This document shows positions 1-8,173 of a stretch of 36,491 nucleotides of DNA, in pieces. Position 1 is the stretch's first letter. Every line of letters starts with the position of its first letter. A model generated the notes under the pieces. It saw only the letters and a program-made list of their open reading frames with translations. It did no database searches and had not been told where the DNA came from. A program made the translations under genes and the position numbers. This DNA is from an uncultured Ruminococcus sp. (GTDB lineage Bacteria; Bacillota; Clostridia; Oscillospirales; Ruminococcaceae), in the NCBI GenBank assembly GCA_947174365.1, contig CAMWIR010000011.1, forward strand, positions 1-36,491, read 5' to 3'.

Positions 1-45
1 GGGGTCCCCCCCTTTGGAAACCCAAATGGAGTGTGTGCTCTTGTA
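1..45. repeat. Dispersed GC-rich repeat, left window edge
   Basis: The first ~45 bases, read as reverse complement, match the right window edge: both carry GCACACACTCC followed by a GGGTTCC/GGGTTTCC block and G-runs. The two copies are therefore inverted relative to each other. They carry no coding frame. The copy is cut by the window edge, so its full length cannot be seen. Confidence 0.6.
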
Positions 46-84
46 AATCGCTGAATCTGCATAAAATTTCGGGAGGTGATCCAA

Positions 85-1131
85 ATGCCCGCAGTAAACG
101 AAAAAGAACTCAGACGAATAATAAAATCAAAATCCGCTTCAGGTGTATTCTGCATTTACGGTACGGATACCTTTAACGTGGTAAAATATAAAAAAGAGCT
201 TGTTTCCTCGGTTGTCGCCAAAGGTGACGAGACCTATAACCTCCACGAGTTTGACGGCAAAGGAATAAACGTTGAAGGTCTGGCTGACGCCTGCGACGGC
301 TTGCCTATGTTCGCCCCTGCCATGTGCGTTACTGTCTGCGATCTGGATCTGGAAACCGAAAAACTGTCGGAAGCCCGTCTGAAGCTGCTGCTGGACACTG
401 CCGCCAATCTCCCCGAAACCACCCTGCTTATCTTCTACACCGCAGGCGTGGACATCTGCGGCGGCAAAAAATACCCCACCCCCAAAAATAAAAAGCTCCT
501 TGACATCATCTCCAAAAACGGCACGGTCTGCGAGATCCCCGTAAAAACCCGAGCCGAGGCGATAAAGGAGATCGCCGCACAGGCAAATACTCTCGGTTCA
601 CCCATTGACGAACGTGCAGCCGCCCTCCTGTGGGAGCGCTGTCTTGGAGATATGAACGCCATTATGGGGGAACTTTTCAAGCTTGCCTCTTACTCGGGCA
701 GCAGCCTTATCGACACCCATGCCGTGGAGCTTCTCACCCCCGAAAGCAATGACGCCAAAGGCTATAACCTTGCAGACGCTGCGGCAGCGGGCAATATGAC
801 CCTTGCTCTGGAGCTTTACAACGACCTTATCGGGGGACAAAACGACCCCATATATCTTTTGTATATCCTAATCGGCAGCATGAACGACCTCTACCGTGCC
901 CGCCTTGCCATTGACTACGGCAAGGGCATCTCCGATGTTATGAAGGATTTCGGATATGCAAAAAATGTGGAGTTCCGTGTAAAAAAAGCTTTCGGCTCGG
1001 CAAGGAAAACTTCTCTGCCAAGGCTAAGGCGGTGCATGGAGATCCTTGCAAAAGCCGACCTTGATATGAAATCGGGCGCAGGCAGCCCTGAGATAATTCT
1101 GGAAAAATCCATTACCCAGATGCTGAGTTAG
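85..1131 (+). CDS. holA: DNA polymerase III subunit delta
   Basis: Clamp-loader delta subunit, which opens the beta sliding clamp for loading on DNA. The 348-residue length is normal for the family. The N-terminal segment with YGTDTFNVVKYKKEL corresponds to the degenerate AAA+ fold of HolA; the C-terminal third (helical, with YILIGSMNDLYRARLAIDYGKG) resembles the collar domain. I chose ATG at 85 rather than the upstream in-frame GTG at 76, because the strong GGAGGTGAT ribosome binding site at 72-80 overlaps that GTG and is correctly spaced from 85. rnmV follows 53 bases downstream in the same direction. Family assignment is from overall sequence pattern and length. Confidence 0.88.
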   Translation: MPAVNEKELRRIIKSKSASGVFCIYGTDTFNVVKYKKELVSSVVAKGDETYNLHEFDGKGINVEGLADACDGLPMFAPAMCVTVCDLDLETEKLSEARLKLLLDTAANLPETTLLIFYTAGVDICGGKKYPTPKNKKLLDIISKNGTVCEIPVKTRAEAIKEIAAQANTLGSPIDERAAALLWERCLGDMNAIMGELFKLASYSGSSLIDTHAVELLTPESNDAKGYNLADAAAAGNMTLALELYNDLIGGQNDPIYLLYILIGSMNDLYRARLAIDYGKGISDVMKDFGYAKNVEFRVKKAFGSARKTSLPRLRRCMEILAKADLDMKSGAGSPEIILEKSITQMLS

Positions 1132-1184
1132 AGAAAACGTCTGTTCATACCGATCTTTAAATTTGCCCCGGGAGGCTGAAAAAT

Positions 1185-1808
1185 TTGCTTAAAACCGACC
1201 GTGCCATAATTGTTGAGGGAAAATATGACAAGATCAAGCTTTCGGGAATGATCGAAGCTGTGATAATCTGTACCGACGGTTTCGGGATTTTCACCGACCC
1301 GGACAAGCTGGCAATTATACGGCACTATGCAAAAACCACCGGGATAATCATTCTCACCGACAGCGACCGTGCAGGCTTCCGCATTCGCAGCTTTATAAAA
1401 GGGGCTGTAAACGAGGGCAGTATCACCAATATCTATATCCCCGATATTTTCGGAAAGGAACGACGGAAAGCAAACCCGTCCAAGGAGGGCAAGCTGGGAG
1501 TTGAGGGTATGACCGAGGATGTTTTGCGTGATGCATTTGAACGGTCGGGCGTTCTTTTGAGTGACAATCCCGAAAATGCCCGCCCGCAGTCCCCCGAAAA
1601 TGTAATAGATAAACTGCTTTTATATGAACTGGGACTGTCCGGTTCACCCGACAGCAGCGAACGTCGGCATGCGCTGTGCGAATATCTTAAGCTCCCCTCC
1701 CGCATGACAGCCAATGCACTTATTGAAATACTCCAAACCATACTTAATGCCGAAGATCTCATTACAATTTGCACAGAGCTTTTTAATGATAACTATCCCT
1801 CTATCTAA
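1185..1808 (+). CDS. rnmV: Ribonuclease M5
   Basis: Matures the 5S rRNA precursor in Firmicutes. The protein (207 aa) opens with a TOPRIM domain: the catalytic glutamate lies in IIVEGKYD (E11) and the metal-binding aspartates in LTDSDRAG (D59, D61). The basic stretch GKERRKANPSKEGKLGVEGM after the TOPRIM core is typical of RNase M5. The start is TTG at 1185, 9 bases after GGAGG at 1171-1175. It is slightly longer than the usual 180-190 residues. holA lies upstream and an MBOAT gene downstream, both on the same strand. Confidence 0.88.
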   Translation: MLKTDRAIIVEGKYDKIKLSGMIEAVIICTDGFGIFTDPDKLAIIRHYAKTTGIIILTDSDRAGFRIRSFIKGAVNEGSITNIYIPDIFGKERRKANPSKEGKLGVEGMTEDVLRDAFERSGVLLSDNPENARPQSPENVIDKLLLYELGLSGSPDSSERRHALCEYLKLPSRMTANALIEILQTILNAEDLITICTELFNDNYPSI

Positions 1809-1855
1809 CATCTTACCTCTAACATCTAATCTCTGAAAGGGGGTCTACAATTCCA

Positions 1856-3331
1856 ATGGTCTTTTCCGAACTAACGTTCCTCTACTTCTTCCTGCCAATA
1901 GTAATATTGCTGCATTTTGCGGCAGGCAATACAAAAATAAGGAATGTGATAGTCCTGCTCACAGGCCTGATATTTTACGCCTGGGGCGAACCCTTTTATG
2001 TCCTTATAATGCTGTTTTCCACCGCCATAGACTACACCGCAGGGCGGCTTATGGCAAAATATGACGACGACCAAAAAAAGCGGCGTATCTGCCTTATTGT
2101 ATCCGTCTGTATGAACGTGGGACTGCTGGCGGTTTTCAAATACAGCGACTTTATTTTCGACAGTATCAACAGTGCGTTTCACTGCTCTCTGCAAAACCCT
2201 GTTCTTGCCGTCAACAAGGGACTCAATAAATTGCTGCCCTTGGGACTTAACGAAAAGCGTGTTGAACTGCCCATAGGCATTTCATTCTACACCTTTCAGT
2301 CCATGTCCTACACTATCGACCTTTATTTAAGAAATATCACAGTGCAAAAGTCCTTTCTCAATTTTGCGTCATACGTTTCCCTCTTCCCACAGATCGTAGC
2401 AGGGCCGATCGTCCGCTATGAGGAGGTCTCAAAGGAACTGGAAGCAAGGCGCGTAAACGTTATGAAGATCAGTTCGGGGATAGGGCTTTTCGTAAAAGGC
2501 CTTGCAAAAAAAGTTCTCCTTGCCAACCGTGCGGGGCTTATCTGGGCAGAGATCAAAGGGGCGGATTTTGCGGCGAATTACGCCACCTTGTCGGTGCTGG
2601 GGGCTTGGCTTGGCATAATCGCATTCGCATTTCAGATATATTTCGACTTTTCGGGCTATTCGGATATGGCAATGGGTCTTGGCAAAATGATGGGCTTCGA
2701 CTTTCCGAAAAACTTTGACCACCCCTATATTTCCCGCTCTGTCAGCGAATTCTGGCGCAGGTGGCATATCACCCTCGGCAGCTGGTTCCGCTCCTATGTC
2801 TACATTCCTCTGGGCGGCAACCGCAAGGGCAAAGGACGGACTTTCCTTAATCTGCTGATTGTCTGGGGACTTACGGGTTTATGGCACGGCGCAAGCTGGA
2901 ATTTTCTCCTGTGGGGGCTTTATTTCGGCATTCTCATAATAATTGAGCGTGCGGGAGGCAGCAAGCTGCTTGAAAAATTGCCTCATGCACTTTCGGCACT
3001 GTGGACGTTTATTTTAGTGCTTTTCGGCTGGGTGCTTTTTGACACGGACACCCTTGGGGACGCTGTACGGTACATTACTGCAATGTTCGGCGCAGGGGGC
3101 GCATTCATTGACGATACCGTAAAATACCTGCTTATATCCAACGCACTGCTTCTTGCGGTATGCACGGTCATTTCCGTGGGATTGGGGCAAAAGCTTCTCG
3201 AAAGGATAACCAAACGCCGTCCCGCCTTTGCGGAAATTGCCGCTATTCCCGTAAAAATAGGTATTCTTCTGATCTGCACTGCCTATCTGGTGAATAGCGA
3301 GTATAATCCGTTTTTGTATTTCAGATTTTGA
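1856..3331 (+). CDS. MBOAT-family O-acyltransferase (AlgI/DltB-like)
   Basis: Polytopic membrane protein of 491 aa that transfers acyl groups to an extracytoplasmic acceptor, as AlgI does for alginate and DltB for teichoic acids. Many hydrophobic segments run from residue 5 to 490. MBOAT signatures are visible: DFSGYSDMAMG near 264-274, RRWHITLGSWFRSYVYIPLGG (His304), and GLWHGASWNFLLWG containing the catalytic His344. A GGGGG-type ribosome binding site lies near 1838-1843. The SGNH/AlgJ-like partner usually encoded next to such genes is absent here; the next gene is a convergent GNAT. The acceptor polymer cannot be deduced. Confidence 0.88.
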   Translation: MVFSELTFLYFFLPIVILLHFAAGNTKIRNVIVLLTGLIFYAWGEPFYVLIMLFSTAIDYTAGRLMAKYDDDQKKRRICLIVSVCMNVGLLAVFKYSDFIFDSINSAFHCSLQNPVLAVNKGLNKLLPLGLNEKRVELPIGISFYTFQSMSYTIDLYLRNITVQKSFLNFASYVSLFPQIVAGPIVRYEEVSKELEARRVNVMKISSGIGLFVKGLAKKVLLANRAGLIWAEIKGADFAANYATLSVLGAWLGIIAFAFQIYFDFSGYSDMAMGLGKMMGFDFPKNFDHPYISRSVSEFWRRWHITLGSWFRSYVYIPLGGNRKGKGRTFLNLLIVWGLTGLWHGASWNFLLWGLYFGILIIIERAGGSKLLEKLPHALSALWTFILVLFGWVLFDTDTLGDAVRYITAMFGAGGAFIDDTVKYLLISNALLLAVCTVISVGLGQKLLERITKRRPAFAEIAAIPVKIGILLICTAYLVNSEYNPFLYFRF

Positions 3332-3431
3332 TTTGTTGCAAACTGCGATCTCATTGCCGTAACAAATACATTTTCTGCGGCTTTTGTCGGCATTCCGTGA
3401 ATATCCGATACAGTTCATCACTCAAAATTTA

Positions 3432-3465
3432 AAGCCGCCCGAATTGCTTTAACCGGGCGGCTTTT
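3432..3465. terminator. Bidirectional intrinsic terminator between MBOAT and GNAT genes
   Basis: Arms AAGCCGCCCG (3432-3441) and CGGGCGGCTT (3454-3463) are perfectly complementary. TTTTCTTT follows on the + strand and a T-rich stretch follows on the - strand, so it can serve both convergent genes. The last codons and stop of the GNAT gene form one arm and the loop. Confidence 0.85.
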
Positions 3466-4015
3466 CTTTGACCATTGCCATCATCACCACATCGTGAAAT
3501 TCACGTCCGAAAGGGTAATGATGAAGTACCCCCTCACGAACATACCCCACCTTTTCAAGCACACGTATTGAGGCCGCATTTTGAATATGAACAAGCCCCT
3601 GAATCCGCCAAAGACCCAGGTCGTTCAGTCCGAATTCCGTGACCCTCTTTGCAGCCTCTGTAGCTATCCCCTTCCCTCGCACCTCATAAGCATAATGGTA
3701 GGAAATCTCAGCCATTTCTCTTTTCACAAATCCTCCCAGATCTATACGCCCCAAAATCCGCCCGTCGGCTTTATCCCCAACGCACCAGGTAAAAACCACC
3801 CTGCGCTTTAAAAGCCTATCGTTCACATTGTTAAGCCAGTTTGTAATATTCGGCTCTTTATCAAACAAAGGTACGCCGCCCCCAAGATATTTTTGCACCC
3901 TGTTATCCCGGAGTATCTCAAAATATTCCTCCATATCCTCTCTCTCAAATGCATTTAGCTTCAGCCGCACCGTTTCAAGACAGGGTATATTTTTAAAATG
4001 ATCCTTAAATTCCAC
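3449..4015 (-). CDS. GNAT family N-acetyltransferase (RimJ/RimL-type)
   Basis: Predicted acetyl-CoA-dependent N-acetyltransferase of 188 aa. The opening LETVRLKLNAFEREDMEEYFEI is the usual RimJ/RimL start; the acetyl-CoA loop is YEVRGKGIATEAAKRV (Q/RxxGxG/A type); the C-terminal NAASIRVLEKVGYVREG is the family's closing motif. The start is GTG at 4015 behind GGGAG; a sigma-A promoter lies upstream on the same strand. Its 3' codons are part of the shared terminator. The substrate is unknown; ribosomal-protein or antibiotic acetylation are both possible in this family. Confidence 0.87.
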   Translation of the reverse strand: MEFKDHFKNIPCLETVRLKLNAFEREDMEEYFEILRDNRVQKYLGGGVPLFDKEPNITNWLNNVNDRLLKRRVVFTWCVGDKADGRILGRIDLGGFVKREMAEISYHYAYEVRGKGIATEAAKRVTEFGLNDLGLWRIQGLVHIQNAASIRVLEKVGYVREGVLHHYPFGREFHDVVMMAMVKEKPPG

Positions 4016-4065
4016 ACTTTCATCTCCCTTTTAAAGTCGTATTTTTTTATGAATTTTCCATAAGC

Positions 4066-4095
4066 ATTATATCACAAGTTCATATCATATGTCAA
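4066..4095 (-). promoter_or_regulatory. Sigma-A promoter for GNAT gene
   Basis: On the - strand TTGACA (4095-4090) and TATAAT (4071-4066) are separated by 18 bases, about 50 bases upstream of the GTG start. Both hexamers are perfect. Confidence 0.75.
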
Positions 4096-4201
4096 ATTAG
4101 TTTTATAAAACATAGCCGCCTTTAATCCGCTATTTTAATAATTCCACAAAATTCCCTTCATTTCTTTCGTTTCTTTTTATGCAGGATTTTTTTAAATTCG
4201 G

Positions 4202-4230
4202 TTGATTTTTTTCGCCATTTGGATTATAAT
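4202..4230 (+). promoter_or_regulatory. Sigma-A promoter for VanY-type lipoprotein gene
   Basis: TTGATT (4202-4207), 17 bases, TATAAT (4225-4230). This leaves a ~130-base AT-rich 5' leader before the ATG at 4365. The leader has short complementary arms TCGAC (4261-) and GTCGA (4316-), but I recognise no riboswitch in it. The rest of 4016-4364 holds only this promoter and the divergent GNAT promoter. Confidence 0.6.
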
Positions 4231-4364
4231 TAGATTATACTGTATATGAGCAATTATTTGTCGACATTTTAAGTCTATCGGGCATTGCCGTTTTTTTATA
4301 TAATTCTTGGCAAACGTCGAAAAAAACCGAAATTTAAAAAAAACCAAAAAGGAAATAAAATGCA

Positions 4365-5573
4365 ATGAAGAAAAAATCACCCATTACAATTTTCAGCGCA
4401 ATGATAACCCTGGGGGCAGCTGCAGCAATAGGTCTCTCCTCCTGCAAATCCGTTGAGGAACAGCCCCCCGAGACCGATAATTTGCTTCCGCAGGTCGTTA
4501 CGGATTATTCGGAAAATGCCGAAACCTCGGGAAATTCCGAGATAATTTTTACATATGCCGACAGCGAAGCTTCCGATCATATTTACGAAATAATCACCGA
4601 GACTGCCTATGCGGAAACCGACATTCGTGCCGCCGACCCGGATAATTCCGAGGAATATTATGATACAAGTCCCGTGGAATTACAAGAAACGTATTCCGAG
4701 AAAGTACATGAAACTTATTCAGAAGAAATACATAACGAAGAATTATATGATGACGACCCCTATATCCCCGCAGGCGGCGAAATTGAGGACGCTGTCGGCG
4801 TAACGGACATTTCTTTGACATTCTACGAAATTTCCATGAGTGTCGGAGACGTGAAAATGCCCATAGTGACCATGTACCCCGAGGACGCTTCCGATAAATC
4901 GGAAATATGGGAGAACAGCAACAGCGATATTGCCGAAGTGGACGGCAAGGGGAACATTACCGCCGTTTCATCGGGAGACTGCGTTATTACCGTGCGCTCC
5001 GCAGCAAATCCCGAGGTGAGCGCCGAGGTTCGGGTGCACGTAAAGCAGGAAGTGACCGAACCTACCTACATAGACGGCATTCTGATTGCCAACAAGACCT
5101 ATGCCCTGCCCCGTGACTATAACCCCGGGGTCGACCCCGATGCCAAGGACGCCTTTGACGAAATGCAGAAGGCAGCAGCTGCCGAGGGGCTTAACATCTA
5201 CATTTCCTCGGGCTTCCGCTCCTATGACTACCAGGCGGGACTGTACGAGAGGTATGTGCAGCGAAGCGGCAAGGCGGAGGCGGACAGATACTCCGCACGT
5301 CCCGGCCATTCCGAGCACCAGTCGGGGCTTGCCTTTGACCTTAACTCCATTGACATGACCTTTGAGGACACTCCCGAGTGCGAATGGGTTAACAAACACT
5401 GCGCAGACTACGGCTTTATAATCCGCTACCCCAAGGACGGGGAGGCGATAACGGGCTATATGTACGAGCCGTGGCACATCCGCTATCTGGGCAAGGACAC
5501 CGCCCGCAAGGTCTATGACAGCGGACTTACTCTGGAAGAATATCTGGGGATAGATTCAAAGTATGATGAATAA
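4365..5573 (+). CDS. Lipoprotein with Big2 domain and VanY-type D-Ala-D-Ala carboxypeptidase (peptidase M15B)
   Basis: Predicted membrane-anchored zinc D,D-carboxypeptidase that trims the terminal D-alanine of peptidoglycan stem peptides. The 402-aa protein has a lipobox ending at Cys27 (LSSC), an acidic low-complexity linker to about 140 with repeats of the form ETYSE, a Big2-type Ig domain around 145-228, and an M15B catalytic domain from about 232. Zinc ligands of the family are visible: His318 and Asp325 in HQSGLAFD, and His371 in EPWHIRYLG with catalytic Glu368. All key residues are present, so it is likely active. It is followed 34 bases later by another lipoprotein gene. VanY-family enzymes may confer glycopeptide tolerance or serve normal wall turnover; no van regulators lie nearby, so housekeeping is more likely. 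Confidence 0.88.
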   Translation: MKKKSPITIFSAMITLGAAAAIGLSSCKSVEEQPPETDNLLPQVVTDYSENAETSGNSEIIFTYADSEASDHIYEIITETAYAETDIRAADPDNSEEYYDTSPVELQETYSEKVHETYSEEIHNEELYDDDPYIPAGGEIEDAVGVTDISLTFYEISMSVGDVKMPIVTMYPEDASDKSEIWENSNSDIAEVDGKGNITAVSSGDCVITVRSAANPEVSAEVRVHVKQEVTEPTYIDGILIANKTYALPRDYNPGVDPDAKDAFDEMQKAAAAEGLNIYISSGFRSYDYQAGLYERYVQRSGKAEADRYSARPGHSEHQSGLAFDLNSIDMTFEDTPECEWVNKHCADYGFIIRYPKDGEAITGYMYEPWHIRYLGKDTARKVYDSGLTLEEYLGIDSKYDE

Positions 5574-5607
5574 ACATTACAATTATAACGAAAGGACTTG
5601 AAAAATC

Positions 5608-6411
5608 ATGAAAAAATATTTGACTTTGGCGGCCGCTTTGATATTGTTTACTTTGACCGCTTGTTCTGATAAATCGGACGGTAATGCATTCACGGGGGAA
5701 ATGCCCGTGACAGAAAATACCGAAGTTTCCTCCGAAGAAATGATTTCCGAAAGCGATAATGTAAGCCCTGCCGAAAGCGATGAGCCGACGGAGGAGGTAA
5801 TTATTCAGGATGAAGCGGATGATATATGGCTTCTGCCCGACGAAAACGAACTGTACGACTGCGATATTATCGCCGACTTTACAATAATACAGACGGAGGA
5901 TATCAACATTTCATACACATTTATGGGTGTGGAATGCACTTCCTACAAGACGCTGGCGACTGTACGCCCGAATAAGGTCTATTATTCAAGAGATACAGGC
6001 AGCAGCGAAGAGTATGTGGTCGCTATACCCGATAAGTCCCGTTCCGCCGAAGATGATTTTCCGAAAATCCAAGATGGCGAAAGGTGCTTTTTTTTCATCA
6101 CAAGCACAAGCGGACTGAACGATTCTCTTGAACTTGATAAATATGCCGGTTATTATTTAAGCTCTCCCGCCCATATTGTAAATATAAGCGGAAATGAGTG
6201 CACGGCAAACAGCGATCTGTTTTACGGCTATTCAAGCAATTCCGCTTATGTTCCCGACCACGAAAATGAACCGGCCGAGGGTGAGGTTCTTGCCGGAGAT
6301 AATGTTCAATATAAGTCGGAAAGATGTTCAATGCCCTTTGAGGATTTCGAGAACACGCTGACGGACAAAATTCACGAAAAACATCCCCCGCTTACAAGTC
6401 TCGCAGGTTGA
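5608..6411 (+). CDS. Lipoprotein of unknown function
   Basis: 267 aa with an N-terminal lipoprotein signal (MKKYLTLAAALILFTLTAC, Cys19), then an acidic Ser/Glu-rich linker to about 70, then a globular part with no motif I recognise. The ribosome binding site is AAAGGA about 11 bases before the ATG. It directly follows the VanY-type lipoprotein gene and is probably cotranscribed. Two internal segments of this gene recur, fused together by a deletion, at 7829-7966, so the locus has undergone a partial duplication. Confidence 0.7.
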   Translation: MKKYLTLAAALILFTLTACSDKSDGNAFTGEMPVTENTEVSSEEMISESDNVSPAESDEPTEEVIIQDEADDIWLLPDENELYDCDIIADFTIIQTEDINISYTFMGVECTSYKTLATVRPNKVYYSRDTGSSEEYVVAIPDKSRSAEDDFPKIQDGERCFFFITSTSGLNDSLELDKYAGYYLSSPAHIVNISGNECTANSDLFYGYSSNSAYVPDHENEPAEGEVLAGDNVQYKSERCSMPFEDFENTLTDKIHEKHPPLTSLAG

Positions 6412-6412
6412 G

Positions 6413-6508
6413 GAAATAGTGTTTTACTGTGCAATGCCGTCCACAATTTATTTACTTATAAACTTTCCCGAAAATCCTTGACAAAGGGTGAAAAAAAGTC
6501 TGCAATTG
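6413..6508 (+). repeat. Copy 1 of duplicated promoter segment
   Basis: This stretch closely matches 7979-8084: both contain CAATGCCGT.CACAATTTATTTACT and then CCTTGACAAA/CGGTGAAAAAAA. It carries TTGACA (6478-6483), 17 bases, TGCAAT (6501-6506), the counterpart of the promoter that drives the ACT-hom genes at 8054-8082. Here it runs into a padR fragment, with the junction at CAATTG. Confidence 0.75.
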
Positions 6509-6633
6509 ACTTAATTATTTAGGTTCGCTTTGCCAAAGTCCGAAAAGCGCATATGACTTACAGAAGTAAATCAAAACCCGAAATTTATTACGGCGAGTCA
6601 AAGTTGGTTCATTTACTGTTTACAAAAATTCTA
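6499..6633 (+). pseudogene. Truncated 5' fragment of padR (partial duplicate)
   Basis: About 135 bases nearly identical to the start of the intact padR gene (6700-6836). Substitutions are scattered and a one-base deletion in the ATTTTAGG stretch destroys the frame, giving an early TAG. It stops where the intact gene continues with AGGTGTC. It is a relic of duplication, not a gene. Confidence 0.8.
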
Positions 6634-6681
6634 TTGACATTATCTGCTTTAATACTGTATAATACAGTAATGTATAATACA
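6634..6681 (+). promoter_or_regulatory. padR promoter with two palindromic operator candidates
   Basis: TTGACA (6634-6639), 18 bases, TATAAT (6658-6663). A perfect 7-1-7 palindrome, ACTGTAT-A-ATACAGT (6654-6668), covers the -10 box, and a second, TGTAT-A-ATACA (6671-6681), follows at the expected transcription start. Such placement would let a dimeric repressor block its own promoter, which is common for PadR proteins; binding by this PadR is inference. Confidence 0.7.
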
Positions 6682-6699
6682 TAAATAAGGATGAAAAAT

Positions 6700-7218
6700 A
6701 TGTCTACAATTGACTTAATTATTTTAGGTTCGCTTTGCCAAAGTCCGAAAAGCGCATATGACCTACAGAAGCAAATCGAAACCCGAAATTTATCACGGTG
6801 GGTTAAAGTTGGTTCATTTACTGTTTACAAAAAGGTGTCTCTTTATGAAACTAAAGGGTATGTTACCAGCCAAACAATAAAAAATGGCAAAATGCCCGAA
6901 AAAACAATTTATACCATTACCCAATCGGGAAAAGATGTCTTTATAGAATTGATGTCTAAGTTTTCATTAACAGAAACAAGAGTATTTTTAGATTTTAATG
7001 CTGTCATTGTCAATCTTTCCTTGCTGGATAATGATTCTATCGTTGAATATATTACAAATATCAGAAATAGTATTCAAGCTACAAAAGCTCAACTTTCAGA
7101 GCAATTATTGGCACAGAAAGAACTTTCATTATTTGGACAAGCTATATTGGAACAACAATTTATGCTTCTGAAAGCATTGGAAGATTGGGAAAAAAATTTT
7201 GAAAGACAATTATTTTAA
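6700..7218 (+). CDS. PadR family transcriptional regulator
   Basis: 172 aa. The N-terminal winged-helix domain (STIDLIILGSLCQSPKSAYDLQKQIE, with YETKGYVTSQTIKNGKMPEKTIYTITQSGK) is typical of PadR; the C-terminal helical part (about 100-172) fits the PadR-like effector/dimerisation domain. ATG at 6700 is preferred to ATG at 6691, since the AAGGAT ribosome binding site ends right at 6691. The gene is much more AT-rich than its neighbours, as is the next one, which suggests acquisition by transfer. It sits 15 bases before an HXXEE membrane-protein gene and probably controls it. Confidence 0.88.
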   Translation: MSTIDLIILGSLCQSPKSAYDLQKQIETRNLSRWVKVGSFTVYKKVSLYETKGYVTSQTIKNGKMPEKTIYTITQSGKDVFIELMSKFSLTETRVFLDFNAVIVNLSLLDNDSIVEYITNIRNSIQATKAQLSEQLLAQKELSLFGQAILEQQFMLLKALEDWEKNFERQLF

Positions 7219-7233
7219 TAAGAGGAATAAATA

Positions 7234-7719
7234 ATGAGTATGTTAATTTTTATTATATTAAATTTGATTATCTATTTACCATTTCACCTTTTTGAAGAAG
7301 CAATAGGTGATATGCCCAAATGGATGTTTGAGCATAAATGGTTGCCTTACCATATGACACATGGACATTGGATGGCAAACAATTTATTTCTTTATTATCC
7401 TCCGCTTTTAATTTCGGTATTTCTATTTATAATCAACGAAAAATTTATCTGCTTTGGCATTGGTATCCTTATATGGGGAATTATCAACTTAGGAGATCAC
7501 TTATTTTATACAATTAAAGATAGAAAAGTATCTCCGGGTTTAGTAACAGGAATTCTATTTCTTTTTAATTCTATTTTAGGATTAAAATGCTTTATATCAT
7601 CAGATATATTTTCTGTTTTTCATTTAATTTTGGGTATTCTTATTGGCGGTATATTATTTGGATTGCCCATTGGACTATGTGTTATTACATACAATTTTTT
7701 TGACAAATACATTAAATAA
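7234..7719 (+). CDS. HXXEE domain-containing membrane protein
   Basis: 161 aa with four to five hydrophobic segments. The N-terminal HLFEE (His18, Glu21, Glu22) gives the family its name (HXXEE, Pfam PF13787 from memory), and a conserved-looking HMTHGHW follows at about 41-47. Function of the family is unknown. A ribosome binding site AGAGGAA lies just upstream, and the gene forms an AT-rich two-gene unit with padR. No terminator was seen after it. Confidence 0.75.
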   Translation: MSMLIFIILNLIIYLPFHLFEEAIGDMPKWMFEHKWLPYHMTHGHWMANNLFLYYPPLLISVFLFIINEKFICFGIGILIWGIINLGDHLFYTIKDRKVSPGLVTGILFLFNSILGLKCFISSDIFSVFHLILGILIGGILFGLPIGLCVITYNFFDKYIK

Positions 7720-7828
7720 TATCATAAAAGAAAGGTAATAACATGGGGAAAATGCGACTGATAAAATCATAGCGGCATTAGTTGATTATATGCAGCTTGA
7801 AGCAATGCAAGTTGTTCCTGTTGCCGCT
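7720..7828 (+). other. Remnant stretch after HXXEE gene
   Basis: A ribosome-binding-like GAAAGGTAATAAC precedes ATG at 7743, which stops after nine codons (MGKMRLIKS). A different frame from about 7755 reads ATDKIIAALVDYMQLEAMQ without a start codon and runs into the lipoprotein fragment. This looks like the broken start of a third cassette gene. I cannot identify its parent. Confidence 0.4.
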
Positions 7829-7966
7829 CTTTTCATACACATTTATGGGAGCAGAATGCACTTTCTACAAGACGCTGGCGACTGTACGCCCGAATGATGT
7901 TCAATGCCCCCTGAGGATTTCGAGAACACGCTGACAGCTAAAATAAGTGAAAAAAATCCGGAATAA
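7829..7966 (+). pseudogene. Internally deleted fragment of the upstream lipoprotein gene
   Basis: Two pieces of the lipoprotein gene at 5608-6411 are fused here. The first (to about 7896) matches from ~5909 up to CTGTACGCCCGAAT; the second resumes with GATGTTCAATGCCC (parent near 6322) and runs to the 3' end of the reading frame. About 350 bases are missing between them and there is no start codon. It is followed by the second copy of the duplicated promoter segment. Confidence 0.8.
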
Positions 7967-8053
7967 GATAATAACGGAGTATTTTCAAACGAATGTTTTT
8001 CACTGCGCAATGCCGTTCACAATTTATTTACTCATAAACTTTTCCGAAAATCC

Positions 8054-8082
8054 TTGACAAACGGTGAAAAAAATGGTACAAT
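8054..8082 (+). promoter_or_regulatory. Sigma-A promoter for ACT-hom genes
   Basis: TTGACA (8054-8059), 17 bases, TACAAT (8077-8082), about 90 bases before the ATG at 8174. It lies in the segment duplicated at 6413-6508. I see no T-box or other riboswitch in the short leader. Confidence 0.75.
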
Positions 8083-8173
8083 TGTATTTGTCATAAATAC
8101 ATTTGTATTTTTGGGACGGACTCATATGGTGATGATATTTAAAAATATCCCGAATATACGGAGTTGATAATAC

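Noticed and set aside
3581-3811. + strand frame of 76 codons inside the GNAT gene
   Set aside because: Antisense to conserved GNAT motifs, with no ribosome binding site.
4237-4364. Riboswitch in the leader of the VanY-type lipoprotein gene
   Set aside because: Only short complementary arms are seen; no conserved aptamer core was recognised.
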